Below, piece after piece: positions 1 through 8,736 of a stretch of 64,000 nt of DNA; within the stretch, counting starts at the first letter, position 1, and every line of letters begins with the position of its first letter. Under the pieces are notes generated by a model, which saw nothing but the letters and a program-made list of their open reading frames with translations, ran no database searches and was not told where the DNA came from. The translations under genes and the position numbers were made by a program. The DNA is taken from the NCBI RefSeq assembly GCF_046127645.1, contig NZ_CP175919.1; one strand, given 5' to 3'. Source of the DNA: Clostridium_F caseinilyticum (GTDB lineage Bacteria; Bacillota; Clostridia; Clostridiales; Clostridiaceae).

Positions 1-1
1 A

Positions 2-616
2 ATAATAAGAATTATAAGGTTATTCTCTATAATTATTGGTGTAATATTGCCAGCTATGTATGTGGCAGTGACTTCTTATCACAGCGCAATAATACCAACT
101 AAATTAGCTTATTTTATAGCATCATCTAGAGAAGGGGTACCTTTCCCAGCTTATATGGAGGCTATAATAATGGAAATTAGCTTGACATTATTAATGGAAT
201 CTATAGTCAGGTTACCAAAACCTGTGGGGTCTACGATAGGTATTGTTGGGGGGTTAATAATAGGTCAGGCAGCAGTATCAGCAGGTATTGTAAGTCCTAT
301 AATGATAATTATTGTTTCTATAACAGCTATAACAAGTTTTACAGCTCCAAGTTATGAAGTAAGTTCTTCTTTTAGAATAATTAGATTTTTATTAATTATC
401 GCAGCATCTTTTTTAGGCTTGTATGGGATAGTTTTAGGTTTAATAGTAGTTCTAGTACACTTAGTAAGGCTAAAAAGCTTTGGAATACCTTATTTATCGC
501 CTATTGTTAATCCAAGTATCAGTGATTTTAAAGACATGTATATAAGGGCACCTATAAGATTTTTTAAAAAAAGACCAGATTATATGAAAACTGAAGATAA
601 GATAAGACAAAGATAA
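2..616 (+). CDS. Spore germination receptor A subunit (GerA family), 5' end cut by window
   Basis: C-terminal about 204 residues of a GerA-type subunit of a spore germinant receptor, which sits in the inner spore membrane and, with B and C subunits, senses small-molecule germinants. The frame is open from base 2, so the gene starts outside the window; a TTG at 47 is internal. The text LPAMYVAVTSYH followed by several hydrophobic segments and a basic tail (FFKKRPDY) is typical of the C-terminal membrane half of GerA proteins. It is followed after 22 bases by a GerB-like permease and then a GerC-like lipoprotein, giving A-B-C order. The germinant cannot be read from the sequence, so no letter is assigned. 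Confidence 0.9.
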   Translation: MIRIIRLFSIIIGVILPAMYVAVTSYHSAIIPTKLAYFIASSREGVPFPAYMEAIIMEISLTLLMESIVRLPKPVGSTIGIVGGLIIGQAAVSAGIVSPIMIIIVSITAITSFTAPSYEVSSSFRIIRFLLIIAASFLGLYGIVLGLIVVLVHLVRLKSFGIPYLSPIVNPSISDFKDMYIRAPIRFFKKRPDYMKTEDKIRQR

Positions 617-638
617 GATAGATTTGGAGGAATTAGTG

Positions 639-1739
639 TTGAGGGATGAAAACTTTGTAACATCTTATAGTTTATTTGCTACTATTATAACTACTGTTAT
701 TGGTATAAGTGTATTTTCTTATGCTAGTGATCTCTCGAATATAGTTGGAAATGATGGCTGGATAGTAATAATAATAAGTACTTTAATTAGCTTTATTTTA
801 GTATACATTATGTATTTAATAATAAAGCTTAATAATTATAATGAATTTTATGAAATAATAAATTATAATTTTGGAACAATCCTAGGAAAATTTATAGCTT
901 TAAGTTTAATTATTTATAATATTATATATATATCTAGTGGATTAAGAATTTTTATAGAGGAAATGAAATTATATTTATTAGAAAAAACTCCTACAGAATT
1001 TTTGATGATTATTAGCATAATTGTAGCTACTTATCTTATAAGGGGAGAGGTAGATACCCTTGTGAAATTTAATGAAGTAGTTTTTTGGGTTAGTTTTATA
1101 CCTATTATATTTGTATTAATGTTTGCTTTTTATCAGGGGGATTTTACTAATTTATTACCTGTATTGCAAAATAAACCTGAAAACTATATGACTGCTATTT
1201 GGAGCACTATAAATAGATTTAATGGAATAGAGATTATATTTTTATTATTACCTTTTATGAAAAAAAAGAATAAGACGCCAAAGATACTATTTAAAAGCTT
1301 GTTTTTCATAGGTATTTTCTATATATTTGTAGTAATTTTATCTATAGCTATGTTTTCTACAGAACAGGTAAAATTAATGCTTTGGCCAGGAATAACAATG
1401 ATAAAATCCATAGATATACCAGGTACGTTTATAGAAAGATGGGAAGGTATAATTATGGCCATATGGGCATTGTTTTTCTTTACTACATTTACTAATTTGT
1501 ATTATTTTTCAGCAGATGTATTAAAAAATATGTTGTGCATAGAAGATATAAAGATATCATCTTTAATTATAGTACCATTTGTATATGTTATTGCACTATA
1601 TCCTGAAAATGTTGCACAGGTAATTGATATAAGTACAAATTTAATGCCTATATTGTTTATTTTAAATATAGTGATTGTGCCTATAATTTTATATCTAATA
1701 AGTAAGCTTAAATTAAATAAAGGAAAGAAACAATATTAG
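639..1739 (+). CDS. Spore germination receptor B subunit, GerB-type permease
   Basis: Polytopic membrane protein of about 366 residues related to amino acid/polyamine transporters, the B subunit of a germinant receptor. About ten hydrophobic segments span the whole length. I chose the TTG at 639 (MRDENF) because GGAGG at 626-630 lies 8 bases before it; an in-frame TTG at 624 would overlap that site. It lies 22 bases after the A subunit and 43 bases before the C subunit, so the three are probably one operon. Family knowledge: GerB subunits are thought to contribute the ligand-binding site. Ligand unknown. Confidence 0.88.
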   Translation: MRDENFVTSYSLFATIITTVIGISVFSYASDLSNIVGNDGWIVIIISTLISFILVYIMYLIIKLNNYNEFYEIINYNFGTILGKFIALSLIIYNIIYISSGLRIFIEEMKLYLLEKTPTEFLMIISIIVATYLIRGEVDTLVKFNEVVFWVSFIPIIFVLMFAFYQGDFTNLLPVLQNKPENYMTAIWSTINRFNGIEIIFLLLPFMKKKNKTPKILFKSLFFIGIFYIFVVILSIAMFSTEQVKLMLWPGITMIKSIDIPGTFIERWEGIIMAIWALFFFTTFTNLYYFSADVLKNMLCIEDIKISSLIIVPFVYVIALYPENVAQVIDISTNLMPILFILNIVIVPIILYLISKLKLNKGKKQY

Positions 1740-1782
1740 AAATAAGTATAAGCATAAATATATATTTGGGAGTTGTTATATT

Positions 1783-2961
1783 ATGAAATCAAAAAAATAC
1801 TTAACTATAATGCTTATATTATCAACTATGTGCATGACAGGATGCTGGAATAGGGTAGAAATTGATAAAAAAGCATTTGTTTCTATTCTGGGAGTAGATT
1901 CAGCAAATGACATAGGAAAAGAAAAACAATTGGAAAAAATAAGTCCTAATGCATCCTTTACAGGAAGTAAATTTGATAAAATTAAGGTAACCTACGCTTT
2001 CCCTGATATAAGCCAATTAGGACCTGAAAAGGGGGGAACTGCAGGAGAAAATAATATGTCGGTAGATGCATATTCAATGCAAGATAGCATAGATAAGATT
2101 GTAAATAAAAGTAGTAGAAGTTTAAGTTTTGGACATCTAAAACTTATGGTTTTAAATACAAGTGTTTTGGACTATAGTAATACTTTTAAAGAGGTAATAG
2201 ATTATCTACAAAGAGAACCATCTATAAATAGGATGATGTATATAGTATTTTCTGAAGATAAAAGTGAGGAGATATTAGATTTTAAACCTAATATGGAAAA
2301 AAGTGTGAAAAACTATATAACAGGTATGTTAGAAAATAATAAAAAAAATAATACAGCTTTTCCCCTTACATTAAATGAATTTTTAGAAGAGACTAGTCAA
2401 AATAAGACAGCTTTGATACCCATTATTAATATAGATAAAAAAAATAAAGATCTTAAAATATCAAAGGTTGCAGTAATAAAGAATGATAAAATAAAGGGAT
2501 ATATAAGCACAGATCAAGCTAATAATATTCAACTTATAAATAAAAAATTCAAGGGCGGAACTAGAACAATAATAAGAGATGGAAGTCCTTTAGATTATTC
2601 TATAGAAAATAGTGAGAGAGAAATTAAATTGAAGGATAAGGAAAATTTGAATTTTGATATAAAATTAAATATAGAAGGTCAAATTAAGGGATACAATATT
2701 GATAAACAAATATCTTCTAAAAGTGATATAAGTAAAATAGAAGAAAATTTAAATAATGCTATAGCGCAAGAAATAAATGAAGTTATAAGAATATCTCAAA
2801 GCGAGTATAATACGGATATTTTAGACCTAGGAGAATATGTTTATAAGTATCATCCTACAGTATGGAAGAAAATAAAAGGTGATTGGAATGAGTTATATAA
2901 AACAGTAAATATAAATGTTAGTGTAGATACAAAGGTTAGAAGAATAGGAGCAATAAAATAA
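1783..2961 (+). CDS. Spore germination receptor C subunit, Ger(x)C lipoprotein
   Basis: Lipoprotein of 392 residues, C subunit of the receptor. The N-terminus is a lipoprotein signal peptide with a lipobox ending at the cysteine of MTGCWNR, and the CWN(R/K)xEI(D/E) start is a hallmark of GerC proteins. The rest is soluble with a charged C-terminal half, expected to sit on the outer face of the inner spore membrane. An SD-like GGGAG precedes the ATG. It is last in the A-B-C series; 75 bases later spoIIR begins, apparently with its own promoter. Confidence 0.9.
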   Translation: MKSKKYLTIMLILSTMCMTGCWNRVEIDKKAFVSILGVDSANDIGKEKQLEKISPNASFTGSKFDKIKVTYAFPDISQLGPEKGGTAGENNMSVDAYSMQDSIDKIVNKSSRSLSFGHLKLMVLNTSVLDYSNTFKEVIDYLQREPSINRMMYIVFSEDKSEEILDFKPNMEKSVKNYITGMLENNKKNNTAFPLTLNEFLEETSQNKTALIPIINIDKKNKDLKISKVAVIKNDKIKGYISTDQANNIQLINKKFKGGTRTIIRDGSPLDYSIENSEREIKLKDKENLNFDIKLNIEGQIKGYNIDKQISSKSDISKIEENLNNAIAQEINEVIRISQSEYNTDILDLGEYVYKYHPTVWKKIKGDWNELYKTVNINVSVDTKVRRIGAIK

Positions 2962-2973
2962 TTTTTAAAAATT

Positions 2974-3001
2974 GAATATAACTATAATATTTGGTAATAA
3001 T
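2974..3001 (+). promoter_or_regulatory. Candidate sigma-F promoter of spoIIR
   Basis: GAATA at 2974-2978 and GGTAATAAT at 2993-3001 are 14 bases apart. The second box fits the sigma-F -10 pattern GGnnAnAnT at every fixed base, and the first is close to GYATA. spoIIR is a known forespore sigma-F gene in Bacillus, which supports the reading; spacing is one base shorter than usual. Confidence 0.5.
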
Positions 3002-3036
3002 AACTAATAAATAAGATTAATTCAGGGGGAATATAT

Positions 3037-3669
3037 ATGAAAAAAATATTAGTTTTTATATTAAGTATTATAGGTATATTTTTTATAGGTTTCAGTTCTT
3101 TTAAGTTATTTAACAATAGTACAAGCGTTAATCAAAAGGATATTTCAAATAAAATAATAAGATTTCATGTGTTAGCAAATAGTGATAGTATAGAGGATCA
3201 AAGCTTGAAACTTAAAGTTAAGGATGAAATAATAAATTATATGATGCCTAAATTAGATAAAAGCAGTAGTATAGATGAGTCAAGAAAAATACTAAAAGAA
3301 AATGATAAAGAAATAAAAAGAATAGCTGAAGATATTATAAATAAAAATGGATATAAATATTCAGTTAATACTCATTTAGGACAAGATCAATTCCCTATAA
3401 AAACTTATGGTAACATAACTTTGCCACAGGGAAAATATGAAGCTTATAAAATAGTTATAGGTAATGGTGAAGGGCAAAATTGGTGGTGTGTAATGTTTCC
3501 TCCATTATGTTTTGTTGATGTAACAAAAGGAGAAGTATCAACAAAAGAAACAGAACAAAAAATGAAAAAAGTATTAAAAGAAGAAGAGTTAAAAAGCATT
3601 AAAAACTCAAAGAATTCTTATGAAATAAAGTTTAAAGTTGTAGAAAAGATCAATGAATTAAAAAAATAA
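3037..3669 (+). CDS. spoIIR: Stage II sporulation protein R, signal for pro-sigma-E processing
   Basis: Secreted signalling protein of 210 residues made in the forespore and exported to the intermembrane space, where it triggers SpoIIGA to cleave pro-sigma-E in the mother cell. Evidence: one N-terminal hydrophobic segment (about residues 4-24), the family motif IIRFHVLANSDS at about 41-52 followed by EDQSLKLKVKDEI, and a WWCVMFPPLC block near 150-160, all typical of SpoIIR. Length is normal. The SD (CAGGGGG) is strong. It stands alone, with a candidate sigma-F promoter upstream and a terminator shared with the convergent gene downstream. Confidence 0.93.
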   Translation: MKKILVFILSIIGIFFIGFSSFKLFNNSTSVNQKDISNKIIRFHVLANSDSIEDQSLKLKVKDEIINYMMPKLDKSSSIDESRKILKENDKEIKRIAEDIINKNGYKYSVNTHLGQDQFPIKTYGNITLPQGKYEAYKIVIGNGEGQNWWCVMFPPLCFVDVTKGEVSTKETEQKMKKVLKEEELKSIKNSKNSYEIKFKVVEKINELKK

Positions 3670-3674
3670 ACAAA

Positions 3675-3701
3675 ACTCTGTATTTAAAAATAATACAGAG
3701 T
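3675..3701. terminator. Bidirectional terminator between spoIIR and the glycosyltransferase gene
   Basis: A perfect 10-bp stem (3675-3684 with 3692-3701) with a 7-base loop. On the minus strand it is followed by a T-rich stretch, so it should serve the minus-strand gene best; on the plus strand the tail is weaker. Confidence 0.75.
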
Positions 3702-3705
3702 AATT

Positions 3706-4947
3706 CTATAATAAAAATTTTTCAGCTGTTTTTATAAAGTATTTTTCTATAGATTTAAATAAATTTTTATTTTTATTATTCATTATATGCTTAGAAGTGT
3801 ACACTTTATTTTTAACAGAATCATTTTTTCTTATATTTATTAAATATTTTAATAAGTTATAAATATCATTTCCTGAATTTGGCTTAGCAAACTTACTACA
3901 ATTTAAACTCATAGTTTTTAATTTGGATTTAGATTTTAATAGATCACTTATTATAGCATTAGTATTTTCTATAGAGTCTATGTTTACAGCCAAATTATGC
4001 CTTAATAAAAATTCTGCATTTTTTTCTTCTTGACCAGGTATAGGGGAAAAAATAGCCATTGGTATATTTGAAATTAATGCTTCTGTAATAGTAAGACCAC
4101 CAGGTTTGGTTAAAAGTAAGTCACAACATTGCATATATTTGTTTACTTTATTAGTAAAACCTATAATACTAGTTCCTTTATTAGAAGTTTCTTTCAACTT
4201 ATTTAGTTGACTATATAATTTCTTATTGTTACCTGTTATTATAATAATTTGTATATCTTGTTCTATTTTTATTAATTCACTATAAAGATCAGATATTTTA
4301 CCTATACCTAAACTTCCACCCATTATTAAGAAAGTGGGGATATTAATATTTAAGCCTAATTCTTTTAAGGTTTTTTCTTTATCATATTTGTTTAAGAAAC
4401 TTGGACTAACAGGTATACCAAAATCAAAAATTTTATTTTTAGGAACATTTCTAACTACCATTTCATCAATCATGTCTGAGTTAGATACTATATAAGCATC
4501 TGTATATTCTTGAATCCAAAAACTATGGGGAGCATAATCAGTAAGTATAGTTAAAGAAGGTATACTTAGTTTCCCCTTGTTTTTCATGATAGATAGCATT
4601 TCCGCTGGAAAAGGATGAGTACATATTATAACGTCTGGATTAAATTCATCTATTAAAGGAGAAAGCTTGTAAGTCATAATTTTATTGAAATTAGAACTTA
4701 TGACTGTAGCTAAACCATCATCGTCCTCTGAATGATCATATAGTTTACCAAATAACGAAGGAGTTACCTTCAGAGTTTTTAAATAACTACCTATAATAAC
4801 TTTGTCTATTAAAGGGTTTATATATTTTAATGTATCTATTACAGTAATTTCAGCTTCATTATTATTTAATTTTATATAAGATTTTAATGCTTCTGCAGCA
4901 TGGCTATGGCCACCTCCAGCAGAAACAGATAATATTAAAATTTTCAT
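3706..4947 (-). CDS. UgtP/MGDG-synthase-type diacylglycerol glycosyltransferase
   Basis: Glycosyltransferase of 413 residues of the GT28 family. Homologues transfer glucose or galactose to diacylglycerol to build membrane glycolipids and lipoteichoic acid anchors at the cytoplasmic membrane. The N-terminus ILSVSAGGGHSHAAEAL is the family's glycine-rich acceptor loop; TLTDYAPHSFW and the C-terminal nucleotide-sugar site GGSLGIGKI ... KPGGLTITEAL ... PIPGQEEKNA are all present. SD AGAGGGTGA lies just before the ATG. It is on the strand opposite to its neighbours and is a single-gene unit. Whether it is processive, and which sugar it uses, cannot be read here. Confidence 0.85.
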   Translation of the reverse strand: MKILILSVSAGGGHSHAAEALKSYIKLNNNEAEITVIDTLKYINPLIDKVIIGSYLKTLKVTPSLFGKLYDHSEDDDGLATVISSNFNKIMTYKLSPLIDEFNPDVIICTHPFPAEMLSIMKNKGKLSIPSLTILTDYAPHSFWIQEYTDAYIVSNSDMIDEMVVRNVPKNKIFDFGIPVSPSFLNKYDKEKTLKELGLNINIPTFLIMGGSLGIGKISDLYSELIKIEQDIQIIIITGNNKKLYSQLNKLKETSNKGTSIIGFTNKVNKYMQCCDLLLTKPGGLTITEALISNIPMAIFSPIPGQEEKNAEFLLRHNLAVNIDSIENTNAIISDLLKSKSKLKTMSLNCSKFAKPNSGNDIYNLLKYLINIRKNDSVKNKVYTSKHIMNNKNKNLFKSIEKYFIKTAEKFLL

Positions 4948-5257
4948 TTAGTCACCCTCTAATTTATTATGTAATAAATAAAATATGATTATAGCAATAA
5001 AGTATAAAATATGGATTACACATTAACATTATATAGGATAAATATATAATTATAAATGTATTTAAATAAGTTTTAAGGATTTTTTAATGTAAAATATAAA
5101 TTGTTAAGAACTACGTCAAATATAGTATATATTATAAATGTAAAATAAATACTTGAATATTTTATAAAATTTATATTGTATAGTCTATAATAACATATAA
5201 TTTAAAATATGAAACTTATAAATTATTACATATATTTAAATAAATTTTACTAATTAA
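4948..5257. other. AT-rich intergenic region between divergent genes
   Basis: About 310 bases of very AT-rich sequence between the start of the minus-strand glycosyltransferase gene and the ypeB promoter region. It must hold the glycosyltransferase promoter, but I see no RNA gene, no convincing ORF and no repeat shared with the rest of the window. Confidence 0.5.
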
Positions 5258-5286
5258 TGAATAACCACAATTATAAATACAGATAA
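5258..5286 (+). promoter_or_regulatory. Candidate sigma-G promoter of ypeB
   Basis: TGAATA at 5258-5263 and CAGATAA at 5280-5286, 16 bases apart, resemble the sigma-G pattern TGAATA / CATACTA. Transcription would start near 5294, leaving a short leader with the GGAGG of ypeB. sleB-ypeB operons are sigma-G dependent in Bacillus. The spacing and -10 box are imperfect. Confidence 0.35.
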
Positions 5287-5317
5287 TAAGGTAAGAAATG
5301 TTGGGAGGTTAGGATAT

Positions 5318-6688
5318 ATGAAAAAAAGCACTAGAAGAATATTATATACTTTAGTAGTAACATTGATAGTTGTTTTTTCAAGCACATTTGCTATTTTAAT
5401 GACATTAGAGAGAAATGACTATAGAAATTATCTGCAAGGTGAATATAGTAAAAATCTACATGAATTAATAACTTCTGTACAGAATATAAGAGTTAATTTA
5501 TCTAAAGCACCTATTATAGGATCTAGGGATCAAGAAATAATTACATTTGAAGAAATATTTAAATATTCATCTATAGCCGGTGATAAGTTACATTCCTTAC
5601 CTATAGATCAAAATACAATAACTAATACTAGTAAATTTTTATCTCAAGTAGGAGATTTTTCTAATAGTTTAGCAAAATCAATAGTTAAGGATAATAATTT
5701 ATCAAAATCTGATTATGATAACATTGAAAGATTAAAGAAAGAATCACTTCAATTAGAAAATCAATTAAATAATGTTGTTACAGATATTAATGAGGGGAGA
5801 GTTAGATGGGGAGATATAAGAAAAAAAGTAGGAGGAGTATTAGCTAAAGAAGATCCGAATTCAATTAAAGGTCAATTTAATGGTATACAGAAGCAAGTAA
5901 TGCAGTATCCTTCATTAATTTATGATGGCCCTTTTTCAGATAATACTTTAGAAATAACTCCTAGAATAAATAATGAAAAAAAGATTAATGAGAATGAAGC
6001 AAAGAAAATAGCACAAAATATAATAGGAAATAATAGAATAGAATCTATTAAATTAGATAAAAATCAAGGAAAAACTACTATATCAACTTATAGATTTATA
6101 GCTAATATAAAAGATAATGATAATAAGAAAGATAATGTTATATGTGAGATTAGTAAAAATGGTGGAAAACTAGCATATTTGATAGATTCTAGAGGAGTAG
6201 GCCAACCTAAAATAGATACTAAAAAAGCTATTAATATAGGAAGTGACTATCTTAAAAAACTTAAAATTTCTAATATGGTACCTACATATACTTTAAATTA
6301 TGATAATGTAGTTGTAATAAATTATGTATATAAAGAAAATGATGTTATAATTTATCCAGATCAAATAAAATTAAAGATAGCTTTAGATAAAGGAGAAGTA
6401 ATAGGAGCAGAATTAGAAAAATATTTAGTATCTCATCACGATAGAAATATTAATAAAAGTGTAAAAATTACTGAAAAGGAAGCACAAAAAAGAGTAGGTA
6501 AAAATTTAAATATTACTAATGTTAGGTTAAGTATTATTCCGACAGAAACTAATACGGAAGTTTTATGTTATGAATTTTCTGGAACTTATAAAAATGATAA
6601 ATTTAAAATATTTATAAATGCCAATACAGGATATGAAGAAAGGATATTACAAATACTAGATACTCCAAATGGTGAATTAACAATATGA
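5318..6688 (+). CDS. ypeB: Spore germination protein YpeB
   Basis: Protein of 456 residues that stabilises or localises the cortex-lytic enzyme SleB in the spore. Visible features: an N-terminal membrane anchor (about residues 8-30), a coiled-coil-rich middle with the VRWGDIRKK block near 161-169, and two or three C-terminal PepSY-type repeats with the pattern of short beta strands and helices. Length fits the family (about 450). SD GGGAGG is strong. In Bacillus it follows sleB in an operon; here no sleB is seen on either side, so it is a solitary unit ending in its own terminator. Confidence 0.9.
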   Translation: MKKSTRRILYTLVVTLIVVFSSTFAILMTLERNDYRNYLQGEYSKNLHELITSVQNIRVNLSKAPIIGSRDQEIITFEEIFKYSSIAGDKLHSLPIDQNTITNTSKFLSQVGDFSNSLAKSIVKDNNLSKSDYDNIERLKKESLQLENQLNNVVTDINEGRVRWGDIRKKVGGVLAKEDPNSIKGQFNGIQKQVMQYPSLIYDGPFSDNTLEITPRINNEKKINENEAKKIAQNIIGNNRIESIKLDKNQGKTTISTYRFIANIKDNDNKKDNVICEISKNGGKLAYLIDSRGVGQPKIDTKKAINIGSDYLKKLKISNMVPTYTLNYDNVVVINYVYKENDVIIYPDQIKLKIALDKGEVIGAELEKYLVSHHDRNINKSVKITEKEAQKRVGKNLNITNVRLSIIPTETNTEVLCYEFSGTYKNDKFKIFINANTGYEERILQILDTPNGELTI

Positions 6689-6700
6689 TATAATTAAAAT

Positions 6701-6731
6701 AAAGAGTGAATAATTAGTGTATTCACTCTTT
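6701..6731 (+). terminator. Terminator of ypeB
   Basis: Perfect 12-bp stem 6701-6712 / 6720-6731 with a 7-base loop, followed by a T-rich tail. Confidence 0.85.
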
Positions 6732-6789
6732 ATTTGTATTATAATAATTATTATTGAAATTAAGTAATGAAAAAAGAAGGGTGATTTTA

Positions 6790-7770
6790 ATGACAAGAGC
6801 TTTAGCTATGGTATCAGGTGGCTTAGATAGTATATTAGCTGCTAAACTTATAAAAGATCAAGGAATAGATGTAATAGGAATATGTTTTAGATCTTATTTT
6901 TTTAATGAAAAAAATGCGGAGAAAATGACTAAACAAATAGGAATACCTTTAGAAGTAGTAGATTTTTCAAAAGCTCATTTTGAAATGGTTAAGAGTCCTA
7001 AACATGGATACGGAAAAAATATAAATCCATGCATTGATTGCCATGCCATGATGATGAGATATTCAGGAGAACTTTTAAAAAAATTTAATGCAGATTTTAT
7101 AATAACAGGTGAAGTTTTAAATCAAAGACCTATGTCACAAAATAAGGCATCTTTAAATGTGGTAAAGAAAGAATCAGGATATGAAGACAAAATATTAAGA
7201 CCACTATGTGCTAAGGTTTTACCACCTACAGAAATGGAATTGAAAAATCTTGTAGACAGAGAAAAACTTTTAGATATTTCAGGTAGAAGTAGAAAGATAC
7301 AAATGGAATTAGCAGAAAAATGGGGTATAATAGAATATCCTTCACCAGCAGGTGGATGTAAACTTACAGAACCTAATTATGCAAAAAGATTGAAGGAGCT
7401 GTTAAAATATAAGGAGAATCTTGAAGAAAGAGACCTTCAATTATTAAAATATGGAAGACATTTTAGAATATCAGAAAATTGTAAAATAATATCTACTAGA
7501 ACTAAAGATGAAGGAGATATTATTAAAAATTATTTAAGTTCAAAAGATTATATGTTTTTAGCTTGTGATTATAATGGTTCTACCGTAGTAATAATAGGAG
7601 AACCTAGTGAAATTGATATAAAATTAGCAGCTGAAATAACAGGACGATATAGCAAAGGAAAAGATGAGGACAAGATAAAAGTTAAGTATGGCAAAGTAAA
7701 TACTGATTTAAATAATATAATAGAAGTAAAACCAGCTTCTGATGATTATTTAAAAAATCTCATAATATAA
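6790..7770 (+). CDS. PP-loop ATPase, MnmA/ThiI-like putative tRNA thiolation protein
   Basis: Protein of about 326 residues. The N-terminus carries the PP-loop ATP pyrophosphatase motif MVSGGLDSILAAKL (about residues 6-19), as in tRNA sulfurtransferases. Two cysteine sites follow: NPCIDCHAMM near 83-92 and SPAGGCKLTEP near 191-201, suggestive of MnmA-like sulfur transfer or metal binding. The last third (from about residue 215) looks like a separate RNA-binding or NFACT-R-like (DUF814) domain. The ATG at 6790 is chosen because GAAGGGTG lies just upstream; an upstream in-frame TTG at 6754 would bury that site. Bona fide MnmA is larger and differently built, so substrate and exact reaction are unknown. 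Confidence 0.7.
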   Translation: MTRALAMVSGGLDSILAAKLIKDQGIDVIGICFRSYFFNEKNAEKMTKQIGIPLEVVDFSKAHFEMVKSPKHGYGKNINPCIDCHAMMMRYSGELLKKFNADFIITGEVLNQRPMSQNKASLNVVKKESGYEDKILRPLCAKVLPPTEMELKNLVDREKLLDISGRSRKIQMELAEKWGIIEYPSPAGGCKLTEPNYAKRLKELLKYKENLEERDLQLLKYGRHFRISENCKIISTRTKDEGDIIKNYLSSKDYMFLACDYNGSTVVIIGEPSEIDIKLAAEITGRYSKGKDEDKIKVKYGKVNTDLNNIIEVKPASDDYLKNLII

Positions 7771-7794
7771 ATATAGGGAAAAGGAATGGAAGCT

Positions 7795-8223
7795 ATGAAA
7801 AAGAAAGCACTTATTCATGTTTTAAGTTCTGTACCAGACGCAAAAGAAAAAAGTGATTCAATTGAAGTAGTCACACCAGGAAAATTTTATAAAAAGGATA
7901 AAAATTATTATGCCGTTTATGAGGAAACCACAATATCTGGAATGGAGGGTACTACTACTACTCTTAGAATAGGAGAAGAAAAGTTTTCATTAATAAGAAT
8001 GGGAAGTACTAGTACAAAAATGGATTTTGCACTAGATAAGAAGAATATATCTATGTATAGTACTCCTTATGGTACCTTAGAGATAAATATAAATACTAAA
8101 AAATTGCACATAAATGTAGATGATAATGGAGGACGTATATATATTGACTATATTATGAGTGTAGCAGGTCAGAAACCTCAAAACACAATATTAAATATAA
8201 ATATAGAACCTGAAAAAAAATAG
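7795..8223 (+). CDS. DUF1934 family protein (YwiB-like beta-barrel)
   Basis: Small protein of about 142 residues of the DUF1934/YwiB family, predicted to form a lipocalin-like beta barrel; function unknown. The alternating strand pattern and the run SGMEGTTTTLRIGEEKFSL near the middle are typical. The ATG at 7795 (MKKKAL) has AAGGA nine bases upstream and matches the usual family start; an ATG at 7786 is an alternative. It follows the PP-loop gene by 24 bases and probably shares its transcript. In Bacillus ywiB also lies near pyrG. Confidence 0.75.
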   Translation: MKKKALIHVLSSVPDAKEKSDSIEVVTPGKFYKKDKNYYAVYEETTISGMEGTTTTLRIGEEKFSLIRMGSTSTKMDFALDKKNISMYSTPYGTLEININTKKLHINVDDNGGRIYIDYIMSVAGQKPQNTILNINIEPEKK

Positions 8224-8254
8224 ATATCATATATATTTACAGAATCAATCTTGG

Positions 8255-8300
8255 CCCTTTTAAGAGAGTAGTTTAACTATAAAACCTTTGCTTAAGAGGG
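8255..8300 (+). other. Stem-loop between the DUF1934 gene and the next small gene
   Basis: A 10-bp stem with one G-U pair (8255-8264 / 8291-8300) encloses 26 bases that can form a small inner stem. No T-run follows, so it is not an ordinary terminator; it may stabilise or separate the two messages. Confidence 0.35.
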
Positions 8301-8364
8301 TTACTGTTGTTTAAAAATAAATTATATGGATAAAATTATAATAAAAACCGTAAGAGGTGTTATT

Positions 8365-8664
8365 ATGAATTATTTTACAAATTCAAAATATGAAAATATA
8401 ATAAAGTTATTATGTAAATATAAAGGTTTATCTGAATATGAAATTATAAATATAATGAGAGATAATGAATGTAAATATTTATTATTTTTATTGTTAAGAA
8501 AATATAATTGTATAGAAATGGAAAGTTTAAAAAAAGATTTTAATATTAATGATTATGAAGGAATATGTAATAATATAGAGGAAGCAGAAAAGAAATTATT
8601 ATTAAACAAGAAAATACGAGATATGTTTTTTGAGGCAGGGGAAATTTTAGATAATATAAAATAA
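8365..8664 (+). CDS. Small hypothetical protein upstream of pyrG
   Basis: About 99 residues, not recognised. It is mostly helical, with many lysine, glutamate, asparagine and tyrosine residues, no signal peptide and no membrane segment. The ATG at 8365 is chosen for AGAGGTG just upstream; an ATG at 8326 in frame lacks an SD. It sits in the place that rpoE (RNA polymerase delta subunit) holds before pyrG in Bacillus, but I see no convincing similarity to the delta N-terminal domain. Possibly a small regulatory protein; function unknown. Confidence 0.6.
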   Translation: MNYFTNSKYENIIKLLCKYKGLSEYEIINIMRDNECKYLLFLLLRKYNCIEMESLKKDFNINDYEGICNNIEEAEKKLLLNKKIRDMFFEAGEILDNIK

Positions 8665-8677
8665 AATTAACGAAAAA

Positions 8678-8726
8678 ATATAGCACAACGTAAAAATTTG
8701 TGTTATTATATACAGGTATGTTTTTT
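8678..8726 (+). terminator. Weak candidate terminator after the small gene
   Basis: A 9-bp stem with one G-U pair (8680-8688 / 8698-8706). A T-run at 8721-8726 is 14 bases beyond the stem, so termination is uncertain. Confidence 0.3.
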
Positions 8727-8736
8727 GAATGCATAA

